From positions 84,842,759 to 84,906,758 of the forward strand of contig OY856186.1 in NCBI GenBank assembly GCA_963693315.1: a DNA stretch of 64,000 nt. Direction: 5' to 3'. Below are positions 20,913 to 33,330 of this stretch, in pieces (the stretch's first letter is position 1; the number at the start of each line of letters is the position of its first letter). The position numbers and the translations under genes are program-made. The stretch is from Diogma glabrata. Taxonomy: Eukaryota; Arthropoda; Insecta; Diptera; Cylindrotomidae. The notes beneath the pieces were generated by a model. That model was not told where the DNA came from and made no database searches. It saw only the letters and a list, made by a program, of their open reading frames with translations.

Positions 20913-21905
20913 ACTTGGCCTGGCATGGCGTCACAAGCTCACAATAATGTTGTGCCTTGTGATCCCTGCAAACTTACGAAGGCTTTGCACCAAATTTTGT
21001 GTCCTCCGATATAATCTTAGTTCTTATTTGTATGTTCATAGCAGAGAATGTATATAGATTTGTTGAAACCTTGCAAATACGATATTATTAATTGTCCTTG
21101 AACATTTTCCTAACTTTATATTATTTTAACCTCTTCGGTACGCAACTTCACCTAAGGTGAACGTCTTCTTGAAGAGTGATGTATTTTTAACATATGGTAT
21201 ACCCGAGTTTTTACACAACGACAATGGTAAACAGTGACTGAGTAAATCATTTCAAAGCTTATTATCGGCTTTCTATATTCAACATGTTAGAACTAGAGTC
21301 TACATTTCTCAGAGTAAGATTTTAGAATAGGTGAATAGATCTGTCTTCGCTGCCATTCAAGCGCGTTTGAAGGGTTAACCGAGATTCTCATCTAGGGGAG
21401 ATAGCTTATGGTCTGTGACCCGCCGTGCATTTCCACTTAATACTATCCTCGTATTACTTGTTGTTTGGACAACATCTCAGATTTGAAAACCTATCAACTT
21501 TTCAAATCCCTTCATATATCTGATAAGACTGTTGGGAAGGAAGGGCTCAAGCAAACCTTAAATCTGCATTTAAAAAATCACCACATCAATATAATCTGCA
21601 AACTCGGTTAAGGACTTTTTATCCTCAACAGTGTGACTCTATGCTGCAGCATCACCTGCATGACGCGGCTAATAAGTACTCCACAAAATTCGCTCCAAAA
21701 TTTATATTTATCTAATGTTCCTGGAGATACACCGACGTTCCTTCTATACTATTGGCCTGGCATGGCATCACAAGTTCACAATTATGTCGTGTCTTATGAT
21801 ACCTGGAAACAAACGAAATTCATAGCTGAACTGTCTATGGCTCCAATATGCAATAATAATGTAAGCTTGTTTTTTCACAAAATTGGTAAAATTCTTTTAC
21901 TTTGA
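20913..21905 (+). pseudogene. Ty3/gypsy integrase remnant, rearranged
   Basis: The integrase zinc-binding segment appears twice. A diverged copy is at about 20918-20990 (TTGGCCTGGCATGGCGTCAC) and a better one at about 21744-21830, reading YWPGMASQVHNYVVSYDTW. Between them lies the core domain, reading GIPEFLHNDNGKQ and SKSFQSLLSAFYIQHVR at about 21193-21295. In a normal element the zinc-binding part comes once, before the core. Here a copy also follows it, so the region is duplicated or assembled from two insertions. Multiple stops. Confidence 0.72.
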
Positions 21906-22096
21906 ACTTATTCTTTGCTTTTTAGCTATACATTGTGGTGCATATTAAATATTCCTTCCCGTTTTGGAATTCCATGAGGGATTTAAGTCAAGCATTTTCG
22001 ATTAATGCTATAGGTTTTTCTGAATAAACCTTTAACTCGTTCAAAAAAAATGTTTCCTAATCGTGTTTCGTGCTTGGATTCGAAGATGCACTCCTA

Positions 22097-22330
22097 AAGC
22101 CGCAATTAGACTATTGCAGAACTCTGCAATATTTCTGCAATGGAATATTGTAAAATATTCATTGCAGAAAAGTTTGGCAATGAACTCATTGCAAAACATT
22201 GCATTGACTCATTGCAATGTTTTGCAATAAGTTCATTGCCAAACTTTTCTGTAATGAATATTTTACACACTACCATTGCACGACTATTGCAGAAATATTG
22301 CAGAGTTCTGCAATAGTCTAATTGCGGCTT
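22097..22330. mobile_element. MITE, 234 bp, near-perfect palindrome, TA target
   Basis: Flanked by TA at 22095-22096 and 22331-22332. The ends are AAGCCGCAATTAGACTATTG and its exact reverse complement. The arms repeat ATTGCAGA/TCTGCAAT motifs and pair over most of the length around a centre near 22213. TA duplications and size suggest a Tc1/mariner-type MITE. It has no coding capacity. Confidence 0.85.
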
Positions 22331-22332
22331 TA

Positions 22333-24130
22333 CACTGATTAAAATCCATTAGTAATGTAGATACGGCATAAATAAGAACACCAAGGCGATGCTGTTTTGA
22401 TTTTTAAGCTTTTAGCATAGTTTTAGTTGTTGTATTTTAGTGTTTTGCTTAAACAACTGAATAAAAAAAACAAAACATCTTTGTATAAAATAAAACAAAA
22501 AATAAATCAAATAAAGGTAGAAACCAAAAATTTGATTTGCTTAAATGAATAATCCATTCGAAAAATAACCTATCTAAAATAAATGACCGATCAAAAACTA
22601 AAAAACGATTGATTAAAGTAAATCGAACAAAAGAACGATAAAAAAATAAACCACCGATCTAATTGAACTACTTAAAACGATTGGTGACTGATTTTAGTTT
22701 AGAATGAACGAACAATCGAAAATGGAAGACTCATACAAGAAGAAAGACCAATCTAAAACCAAAACTGATTCGTTCTTGGTAAAATGAAAACTTATGTACT
22801 TAGTATTTTTCATATTATGATTGCTCAGAAGAAAAACTTATAGTAGATGCTATTGCTTGTATACAGATTGTTTTGACTCATTTTTGTTTGGAGTATGGAT
22901 GCTGGAATACAGAATTAATTAAAAAAACTTCTTGGATTTCAATAACAGAATGATAAGTCAGCTGTAGCGTTCGTTTGATACATTCATGCCCTTTCCAAAA
23001 TGTTTTGAAAAACTTTTTACAACAATGTGGTTTTTAAGTGAGGGGATGGTTCTTGACTTATTAAGTAGACCCTTTCATTTGGATTTTTAATTTAAATATT
23101 TATGTTTTATTGCTCGTTTTAAAATCGGTTAGTTTAAATGAACGATCCATCGCTCAGAATGGATCATCAATTTGGTTGATGTTACCCATCACTACAGCCA
23201 ACCCATATTTTGAAGGGAGGTGGGGGGATTTTCTTCACCAAAACAAGTTAGTCTTATCCAATTTTATACTGAATATTCAACAAATTTGAAGTTTGTGTTG
23301 TCGATTGAGGATATCTCAAAAACCACTCGTTTTACTGTGAACAAAATTGTACTGAATTGCTTTATATTTCAACTAATTTTCAAGGAATTACAATTTGTGT
23401 TCCAACAACTCATTAAATCTTTCGAGATCTAATTTTCACGTGAGGTTCCACATACTGAGTCCCCAACAAAATTTTTTCTGTTTTCATATTTTTGAAAAAA
23501 ATTGCATTAACCAAACAAAAAATGGTTTGTCAATAATCCAGAAACTGACATATTTTTTGATCATGTGACGCACTGTATCCGCCAATGTTTAAAACTCATA
23601 TATAGAGTTATATGAAGACTTCGAGCAAGAAATAGCGAACAAGGAGTGATATCTTATCCTTTCGCCATCGTATCAGAAATCTCACGTCACACACGTAAAT
23701 CAAAAACTTAAATCAAAATAACAGATCAACAAAAAATGAGCCAATGCGTCTAGATGTTTGTTTGTGGGACGTAATTATAAAACTGAAATTTTCGATAAAA
23801 AAAATATAAAGTCAAATTCGGATGATGGTAAATTCTGTACTGATTTCTTTTCAACTTCCAATTACATGTTGAAATGAACCCACTTTGAAGCTTCTCTATG
23901 CTCAGTTTTTGTAGCGTTAGTCATGTGTGCTGGCTTAAGTCAAGCCAAAGAAATCGAGATATTTTTTTTGTTTATTTCAATTACATAACTTTTTCTGGAA
24001 CGCCTTATTAGTAACCCACATATGGTGGTATAGCCAGATTTTATTTTATCAACCCTTTAGGTGAAAGGGATAAGAATGTAAATATTGTCTTGAGATTCTT
24101 TCCGAGTTAGTCCGCTTTAAAATACAGAGC
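22333..24130. other. No recognisable gene
   Basis: AT-rich, with a stretch of GATC/AAACGATT motifs at about 22540-22780. I found no coding or transposon-end signal I can defend. Confidence 0.5.
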
Positions 24131-24134
24131 AGCG

Positions 24135-24323
24135 TTAAAGGATCTGACGAATTACCTTAGACATGCAAAGGTAATTCTCCCGGGATTTAATACTTTTTCT
24201 GTAAAAAGGAACAGCTGTGCATTTAAGATCAGATTTGATCAACGCGCGAATACCGAGTAAAACAATTGGGAGTGTATCACTCCAATTAAGGGTATTACTG
24301 CGTGCCGTTAAAGAAACTTTCAC
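24135..24323 (-). pseudogene. Ty3/gypsy integrase fragment
   Basis: The frame contains LNWSDTLPIVLLGIRALIKS and then DLKCTAVPF. The W..(x)LP.VLLG.R and DL.CTA pattern is typical of the integrase core's C-terminal half in animal Ty3/gypsy elements. About 45 residues are recognisable, with no intact neighbours. It is on the opposite strand to the gypsy wreck at 25.0-26.1 kb. Confidence 0.6.
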
Positions 24324-25039
24324 TTTGCCACTGTTTTATTGGCTTTAAGATTGCTGATGCTACTTTTGATAGCCGGCATTAGCCAGTGACAAAACAAAAT
24401 ACATTAAAGTCGTTGCAGTGCTTACGCAAAGAATAATTGCAATAGCTACGGACATAATAAAGAATCCTCCCCAGACTAATAAATTTACTATTAAATCGCT
24501 ATTAAAAATGCAGTTCTCAGTTTCTTAAAAGAAACTGAGTCTAAGTAAATCCAAGGATACACATCAAAGATCTCTAAAAACGTCTAACTCTTGCGGATAA
24601 ACTTTGGGACCAAACTTGTACTCCATAATCCTAATTTTGTGTCAAATTTGTCCAAATCTGGGATATAAAAGCCAAGCGTCAACGTCACTAGCACAAAATG
24701 ATGACATAAATAACTCGGTTAAGAACTTAACATATCCATATCTGAACTACGGTTCCAATTAGAGTGCACTAAGTACATTTGATGGTGGCATAAAAGCTAC
24801 GAACAGCGGGGTAGACATTACGAAAAGCGTTATCATGATCACAACTCTAGCTCTATCATACTGAATTCAACATACTAAAAAGTGCCTCTACAGTTGCAGC
24901 TAATGATGTGACCAATAATAATCACCGCATGTTCGTTCGTTTCCTTAAAAGTAAAATAAAATTATAAATTGATACGGTGATGATATCAGTCATCCTGATA
25001 TAACAGTCATCCCAAGTTACTATTTTAAAAATCTTTCAC
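24324..25039. other. No recognisable gene
   Basis: Includes a small hairpin, CTCAGTTTCTTaaaAGAAACTGAG, at about 24514-24540. It may be decayed gag of the element that follows, but no gag motif is readable. Confidence 0.4.
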
Positions 25040-26108
25040 CAGACAAACATTTAGTCCTTACTGCCGCTAAAGGATTTAACATTAAAACTTTTGGTGCTAA
25101 ATTGATGTGTCTCAATCTGGGTCACCGTCGTGAATTACGGCATCCATCATTTCGACAGTCAATAAACCTATAATAGTTGCTGACTTTCTTTAAAAATTCG
25201 GCATTACTATTGACCTCAACCGTAAGCAGTTGCTTGATGCAAGAATTTCACTTACTTGCTTGATGAAAGAATATCACTTACGGTGGTAACTATTTTATCG
25301 AATGATAAAACGCATACACAGAGACAGTTTACCATAAATCGAACATAAAGAATTATTCTCCAAGACTCCAATTCTCTTAGAACGAATTCCAGATATGACG
25401 ACCCTGTAGAACACAACGTGGTTCATCGTATAATCACTTAAGGACGCTATTTTTTCTAGACCACGTTGGCTGAAGCCTGAAAAATAAAGTATTGACAATA
25501 ACAAGTTTGATCAGATGGTTCAGCTATAGGATTAGTAAAGCCTTCTTCCTCATGTGAATCGTCACCACTTCATCTTGAGCCCAAAAAAGAGCCAAATGAT
25601 TGGTGACCTTGCCGGGAGTACCACCGTCTTAATGCAGTAATGGTACCAGATCGGTTTCCTATTTTCCATATTCAAGATTTTTCAATGCACCCGCATGGTA
25701 ACACAGTTTTGTCAAAAATTGATCTAGTATTTACTTTTCACCAAATATCTGCAGCCGCAGAAGATGTACACAAAACTGCAACTGCGATTCCATTTGGTCT
25801 TTTCTAGTTCATTAGAATGCTTTTTGGTCTGAGTAATGCGGCTTAGACCTTTTAGCGTTTTCTAGACGAAGCTACCAAGGGGCTGGATTTTGTTTTCGTG
25901 GACATTGATGATATTTTGGTGGCCAGTAAAATTGTAGATGTCCACCAAAAACATTTACGCGTTCTTTTCAAACGCCTTAGTGATTTCGTTATTAATATCA
26001 AACTGTCAAACTGCGTTTTTGGTGTTCCTATCCTTAATTTTCTAAGGCAAGAGATTTCAGTAGATGGCATATTACCATCTAAAGACTCATCCTGGATATT
26101 AAATTTAT
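25040..26108 (+). pseudogene. Ty3/gypsy protease-RT remnant
   Basis: The protease flank reads LTAAKGFNIKTFGAKLMCLN at about 25056-25115 (the catalytic DSG just before it is not readable). A linker includes EHNVVHRIIT at about 25405. RT pieces follow in order: SPLHLEPKKEPNDW at about 25567; NAVMVPDRFPIFHIQDFSMH and SKIDLVFTFHQISAAAEDVH at about 25630-25770; IPFGL and MLFGLSNAA at about 25788-25845; and the catalytic box FVDIDDILVASK at about 25890-25930, where YLDD/YVDD is usual and VDIDD is seen. Only a few frameshifts and stops in the RT, but integrase and LTRs are missing. Confidence 0.85.
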
Positions 26109-28870
26109 AATTTTTAAAAAAATATTTATATTTTGTTTTGACAAATAGTGTAATTCCCATACTTTACAACACATTTTATTAAAACATAATAATCTGATTG
26201 TTTTTTAACAATAAGAGAACGTAGCATAATTTAAACTTTACTTATTCTTCCTTTGATTTACATTTTATATTATTTAAGTTAATATTATAACACAACGTAA
26301 CTAGTTTAAAAAATTGCCTGCCGGAAGATAATTTAAAATTTTTCTGAATGACATCTGAAATATTGAATTGTTGTATCTCACCTTTTTTTACAATCCCCAG
26401 AATCAAAGAACAATTAAGGGGAGTCAATTTGAAATAAAATTTATTTAATTTTCTGCGATCAACATGATTGATGGAATGTGAATGGAAATATTATTAAGCT
26501 AAATGTCGTTAAAAATTTGCAATGGATGAAGGAGTTACCGTGACATTTGATAATTTTACTTTTATTGAGGTTTCCTTGTTTTGTTGCCTTTAGACTTACC
26601 TATAGGAAAAAAGAAAATAAATTGAATTAGTTTTAAGGAAAATTCTTTTATTCAATAATTTTGTAAAATATAAATTCTGCAACTAATCACTCAGTAAGAA
26701 ATTAAATTTAGATCATTCAAAGTTTCACTTCCGTTATCATAATCATATACAACAAACAAACATATCAATTAAAATCTGTAGCAATAACTTTTTTTGCATG
26801 CTTTCCACTTAATCTACTATTATAATAAATCATAATAAAACTTTCAATTTCATATTGTAAGAACTAAATTTTATAAAACAAAAATGATTTTTTTAATTGA
26901 CACATCGTGATCAGAAAATATAAAACATTAGTTTGTTACCAATTAAAGTGATTCGTTCCATGTTGAGGTTTTGAGTTATTAACTGAATTATTTAACAACA
27001 AAACAATTTTTTTAATTAAACAAAATTATCGAAATATTAACCTGTTCTTCATGGTTAAATTAAGAGGTTTATCTAAAGTTTTCAACAAAAGGAACATGAA
27101 TTATACTGGGATTTCTTGGAAATTGGAAATAGAAAGTAATTGGGATAGCAGTACCAGTTATTTCCTACTTTTTCTACTTTTTTGTATGTGTTTTATTAAT
27201 ACTTGTCATTTTCTAGTGATTAATCATGGATTATGGTTAACCGAATTATCTCGTGACTACATTAATATTCATCTTTAAGTAACAAATAAAAATCAAACGC
27301 TAATTAAATGAACTTTATTATTCTTAATAAACCATTACTAGCCCAGCAATAGACATAAAAATTAATAGTAATAACAATAATAATAGAAAGAATTATTATT
27401 ATGAGAGATGTATAGATAAAAAAAAATTTAATAAATTAACCTAATGAAAAAAAAGCTTTCTGTTATTATTATAACAATGCAATTGTTATATATAATGAAA
27501 ATATAAATAAAAAATATTTAAGGTTTTCTGGTCGTTAGTTTTATCAAAAAAAACAAACAATCGTTTTAATACAATCGAAGAGTTGAGTTTTCATGTTTCT
27601 ATTTTCATGGTTCATTTCTTGTTATAATAATTCATATTTGTTTTGTATGATATAAGCTTTCATAGTGTTCAATCGTACAACTGGGTTAAAAGTGAAGCTA
27701 TAAGGTGATTTCAGAATTATGAGCACTAAAACGTTTATCACCTTTTCAACTTTCAACAGCTATATATCAAATTGCAAAAAGGGCAGAACCTAAGCATACG
27801 TGTTGTCAAAATTACGAATACATTGTTTCAGGACGAAAAGTGATACCAAAATATTACACCCAAATATTGTAATATTTATCTACGATGTAACTGATAACCA
27901 TCGGCATGAACCTATTTTCAAAACTTCCATATGCAATATATATTCGTATTATTTAAAACATAAGTCTTCTCATCCATAATATCCTACATAGGCCCTACAA
28001 AATTTGGTTAACATATTTTAGTTATCACTAACTGTATTTTCCAAAAAAATAAAGATCTGTGATGGTTTCTGTTTATAAGCTGCACCAAGAAGTAACACCA
28101 GATTAATGTTAAGTTTTTTCAATAATTAACTGCTTAGTAATGTTCATTTTGACCGTCGTCGATTTTTAAGAACGTCGTGATATTGTTTGCGTATTAGTTA
28201 AAACTTTCCCGACAGACAAAATGTGCATTGTGCACGAATGTATTCACATTTTGTGCAATTTTTGTTACTAATTTTATAAAAATGAGTATACAAAATGTGC
28301 ATAGAACTTTCAGGGATAAATACAAAAATATTTGATGGATGACTTCTGTGACTTTGATCTTCTGAAAGGTAATAAATCTTTACTAGACTAAAATTTTTGG
28401 TAACGTCATTACGACAAACGAAGATAGCGATCATATTTTTTAATTGTAAAATGAAAATGTATGTGTATGATTCATTCATTTATTCACCATTTTTTAACGA
28501 AACAATTTAAAGGGAAAAAAATCAGACATTATACAAATTTAAACTTTTGGCTTACATATAAAAAATAAAATTGATTTTTCAGAAATTTCTTATTATTATA
28601 GGAAAGAAATTTAAATATCAGTAAACCGACATGAAATAAGGCAAACATAAAATATTACAAAATATAATAATTTTTTAAATCGCTAAAATTAATTATTCGA
28701 AGTATCCGTTTGTTTTTGTGTTTGTTTTCATTGCCCTCACTAAAAAATTTCTGTCGCACATAATTGTAAATGTCAATAAAATAAGATTCAATTCATTCAT
28801 TCATTCAATTTATTATTGCGTTATATTATTTCATAAAAGTTATATGAATCTTTATTATTCCTACTTTTTA
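26109..28870. other. Long AT-rich stretch without a recognisable feature
   Basis: About 2.8 kb with short spurious frames only. No repeat arms, conserved motifs or RNA genes were seen. Confidence 0.5.
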
Positions 28871-29815
28871 GGGTTCCGTTTTTTATACGGAACACTATTG
28901 ATGAGAGTACAACGTGTTTTTCACATTATTTCGATTATCTCGTGAACCATTAATCCAATGAACTTAAAATTTGAGGTGCTTATAAAACTAACCTATCCAC
29001 ACAAGATGGCGGGTTAAAAAATAAATAAATTTGTGTTCGTTTGTTTTAAAGAGGTACGATGCAAAAGCCTTTGAAAACATACATTTTTTCGAGACGAGTA
29101 GGGTATCATATGAAAGGCCTTCATTTCAGCATTATTTAAAAATATATTTTGGAATTTTACACCTCACCTTTTTTTGTATAATTTTGAGAAATAACGTATT
29201 CTCGATGTTTTATTGCCCCCATTAACTCCGACCCTACTTCATCGAAAATCTTGAAATATATTTGGAATGATAGAAAAATGAGTAGGTTTTTAATGAAAAA
29301 TATAGAAAAGTGGCAGATACTCATAACTATATTTATTAAAGGGGTGGGAATGTTAAGGAGTAAAAACATCATTTAAAACCAGGTCATGTGGGGTGTCATT
29401 TGAAAGAACACTTGATTTTAGAAATATTGCTACTTTTTAGAATTTTGCGATGCATAGTTTTTGAATTATTATCAATAAAGTGACACAAAAAGTTGGTCCC
29501 CACTCTTGCATTTGCGCAATTAACAGAAAAATTCGAAAAAATTCACAGAGACAGGAAGTTTGATAAATTCTGAACGAAAATTATAGCGAACTCTCAAATA
29601 ATTATATTTCTGTGTGTTTAGGGGATGGGTCTAAGGAGCATAAAAAAACATTTTTGACCCAATCGAGTGGGGTTTCATTTGAAAGAACATCTAATTTAAG
29701 AAATAATGCACTTTTTTTAGAATTTGTGACCAGTGACAGTTTTCGAGTTATTGTTAAAAAAGTAAAACTTTCAAACCGTGCTCCCCCTACGTTTCGACAC
29801 TGATTGACAGAAATA
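28871..29815 (+). repeat. AGGGTTCCGT-type repeat with about 280-bp modules
   Basis: Starts with the hairpin GGGTTCCGTTTTTTATACGGAAC at about 28869 (arms GTTCCG/CGGAAC). Modules marked GGG(T)G/ATCAT.TGAAAG recur at about 29100, 29387 and 29668, roughly 280 bp apart. They match, on the opposite strand, the modules of the 17.8-18.7 kb repeat. There is no protein. Confidence 0.65.
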
Positions 29816-31439
29816 TTTACAACATAACTTTATGTCATTTATTTTTGATATTGTGTTCTTTTACATTCATGGAACCCTTGGCGAGCGAATTTTATTCGCA
29901 CTTGTCCGACTGTTTTTATTCTTCGTTCTCGTTTTCATTCTTTCGTTTATTATTATCAGCATTAAATAAATTTCGGTTTTTACGATTCGTAAAACATGCG
30001 TCGGAAATATGGTTGCTATGGTGTTTTACGATAAGTGCACGGAATGTGTTATGCACAATGTTGTGCTCGTGGATTTTGTACTATTGACAATTGTTGAAAA
30101 TATCATGCATTTTTCTCAAAATTGTTTAACGGGGTTGTGGTTATATGTGCATTTTAAACGGTAAATTAAATTGTTTACACCACATTTGCAGTTTTAGTCT
30201 TAGAAGTACGATCACTACAACCAAAAATAGTAAAGTTAACAAAAATGTAGTTTTCACTGATCAAGTATTACCATAATGAGTTTTAGGCAAATTACCATAA
30301 TTAGTTTTTGACCAAATCGAAAGCATTACAACAAATAGTAAACCTTATGTTTTAAATATGTTAAGAAATTATCTAACACAGTTCTCAACATAGCCTATTT
30401 TAATCTTATTGAGAAGCCAAGCTCTTATTGTTGTATTCTTTACCAGTGTTCGTAGTTAACAGTGTTTCAGATTATTGATGTAAACAATTCTGTTAACAAT
30501 TATGTGATCTGAGCCAAGTGCTTCTCCGATCATTACACTGTATCAGCAAATTAAATATAACACGACAACAAATGTCTATATTTCTGAACGAATAAGCAGT
30601 AGTGAAACTAAAAGTCTAGCTCGTGGTGATAAGAGATTACATGGAAAGAGACCGATTAAGGATGAAGAGGGTTGCTACCCAATATTAACAAAAACGGACG
30701 ATCAAAGTGTCAAAAATTTTAATGTGATTTGGTACTACACATGACATTTTAAAAAAACATGCAATTTAAACCGTTGGGGAGCATCGTAATTATAATTAAC
30801 TCATCGCCTTAGACATGGTTAAAAGAAATAGAACAAAATCTTCTCAATGCTATTTGAATGTTTGTCAGGAAGTTGAATGACCCACAGGAGTCAGGAGTGG
30901 ATACACAGTAGAGCAGGTATTAAGTTGAACTTCAGATTTATAGCAGAAGTTTGACTATACAGTTAAGACTAGAAATAGTATCCTTATCCATAATACAGAT
31001 TTATTATTTTTTATTTTTAATGTTAGTATTTTATCATGATTGCATGAATTGTTGTGTTTATGTGTCACGATAAAAGACCATACGCTAAATAAAAAACATT
31101 ATTACAAAAATTTGTTATTATTATTTTTTGTTTTATATATAATGAGATCAACTATTTATATAATAAAATATATTTCACATTTTATAATCGATAATCTAGT
31201 CATTGTTCAGTATACCAATAATATCACAAAACCACAATTAAACACAGCTTCCTTCTAAGGTTGTTTTCCTTCGATTTCACCTACACCACTAACAAAACTT
31301 TTCCTTCTCCTTCTCTTCAAAAGTTCATTTTGTTCAAAAGTTCCGCATGCCCCCTTGCATTTATACATGACTAACAACACCAAACTAGGGCATCTAACAC
31401 TATGTAGATTCTCTCTCCTTCAATGTTTTTAATTAAGAG
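29816..31439. other. No recognisable gene
   Basis: AT-rich. Short frames at 29845 and 31040 have no recognisable motif. Confidence 0.5.
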
Positions 31440-33330
31440 GTTTTCTCTCCTTGATCTATCAACATCTCAACGCCCTCGAAAACAACGTGTTTACTCCAAA
31501 TAACAGAACCATCGTGCGTAAACTCCTTTTTCAATGCTTCAAGAGACAACTTCTCAGCATATTTGAATTACAATATACAAATTGTAACTTCAACTATCTA
31601 CGATCTTTTATCAATAACTCTATAGACGCAGATTACACAAACTTTTTCCCACTGACATCTTTGTCAATTTCTTTTTACGAAACGCCAAAAATTCAACAAC
31701 TCCTTCTTTCTAAAAAATTTGCACGCCTGTTACATGACCGGACCGAATATTCATTCTAACCCACTCACGCCGTCAATCGCACAAACATCGAGATTTCATC
31801 CCTCAACCTCTGTATCAAAATCAAAATTCAATCTTCTTTGTACAGTTTTGCTTCCAAACTCACTAATTCTAAATAAAAGGCTGGTACCATTGAAAATCTT
31901 CTCATTTCCTTCCAACACATACTCCGATTTTCTAAAGACCGTATGTCAAATCACAACGACCGTATCCTTATCCAAGCTCTATGCTTCTCACATCGTATAA
32001 TTTCCTCTTATCCTGAACTAATCGTTCTGGCAGCTCTGCTCAAAGTCAATTCCAATCCATCCTCCTCGGCCATCAGAACCAATAACGCCCTTGTAGACTC
32101 TTTGCTCAATTGCAAATATATCGACTCCCAAATGTCATTCCGCCAACCTACGATCCACAGCTTCAGCTCTCCCCAAAATCTACGGTTTCCTAAAAATAAA
32201 TAAAAGAAAAATTCCTCTTCGTCGGATCATTGCTCACTACTCCTTTCCGTCATTAAATCTATTCCTGAACTGCATGTCCTTAAAGTCGATGATGGGTTCC
32301 TGTTCAACGTCAAAAACTCACTTGAGTTCAAACATCTCTTTTACATAAAATCATCCCATCTGAATACTACCTCTTTTCTTTTGATGTCACTTTCCTATTT
32401 ACCAGCGTTCCAGTAGACATGGAGTTTAACACTATATGTAACCAATGGAAACGCATCCAAAGTTTCACCACCATACCACATTTGTTATTCGAAAAGATGA
32501 TACTTTTCTGCTGCGTCAAAACATTATATTTAACCTATCCCGATCGCTTTTATGGACAAACCAGAGCACTTGCTAGGGCAACCTCTTGCTCCCACCCTTG
32601 CAGAACTAGTCCTTGGTGATATCCTGGACAGATCCTTAGACCAGTTTCTTTACTCTCCGTTGTTCTTCAAAAATACATTGATGACATCATTTACTGTATT
32701 CCATCCGTTCACATTGATGGTACTATAACCTCTCCCTTTAACCATCTATCTCTTACTCCATCCAATTCACCCAGGAAGCTAAAACTAACGACCAAATCAG
32801 CTTTTTAGATGTCAGCATTATTCGACATCTTGACCGCGATATCTTGACCTGACACCAACCGCTTCTTTAACTTTTTATATTATAGCCACTTCAATACAAA
32901 AACTAACATAGGCTAAACGATGTGTGATATAAAATATGTACCCCACTTCCCTAAATTCGCTTATATTTTGTCAAAGACGAAACGCCTACCATGGTCCAGT
33001 CCAAATAGATATTTTTTCTAAACTATGCTAATTGCGACGCTGTTAACGTTGGTCAAACAAAACAATAACTCAAAACTAGAATACAGAAGCACATATCCGT
33101 TTTCAAACGCCCCGATGACTTTAACATCGAAGAAAATAGAAAATTTTAGAACCACGGGATACTTCTTTGACTTTTAACATCCCAAAATCCTTACAATCCC
33201 ACTTTCACCACCGCACTTGTATAGAATCAATGTTACATGGCTTTTTTTAAATCCAAATACATCAACTTAATGGCCCACCTCACATAACTCAACTCCAATA
33301 CCTTTCTATCATAAAATCCTTCCAAACTCG
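31440..33330 (+). pseudogene. Penelope-like element: RT plus GIY-YIG remnant
   Basis: Read over several frames, the fragments are in the order of a Penelope-like retroelement. They include an N-terminal helix-rich part with LLFQCFKRQLLSIFELQYTN (about 31525), IYGFLKINKRKIPLRRII (about 32180), FSFDVTFLFTSVPVDMEFNT (about 32373-32435) followed by QWKRIQSFTTIPHL, GQPLAPTLAELVLGDIL (about 32575), KNTLMTSFTV near the YxDD position, NQISFLDVSIIRHL (about 32795), and an endonuclease-like NYANCDAVNVGQTKQ..LKTRIQKHI (about 33022-33095). Penelope elements encode an RT related to telomerase and a GIY-YIG endonuclease. Many stops; not functional. The inverted or tandem terminal repeats typical of the family were not found. 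Confidence 0.75.
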
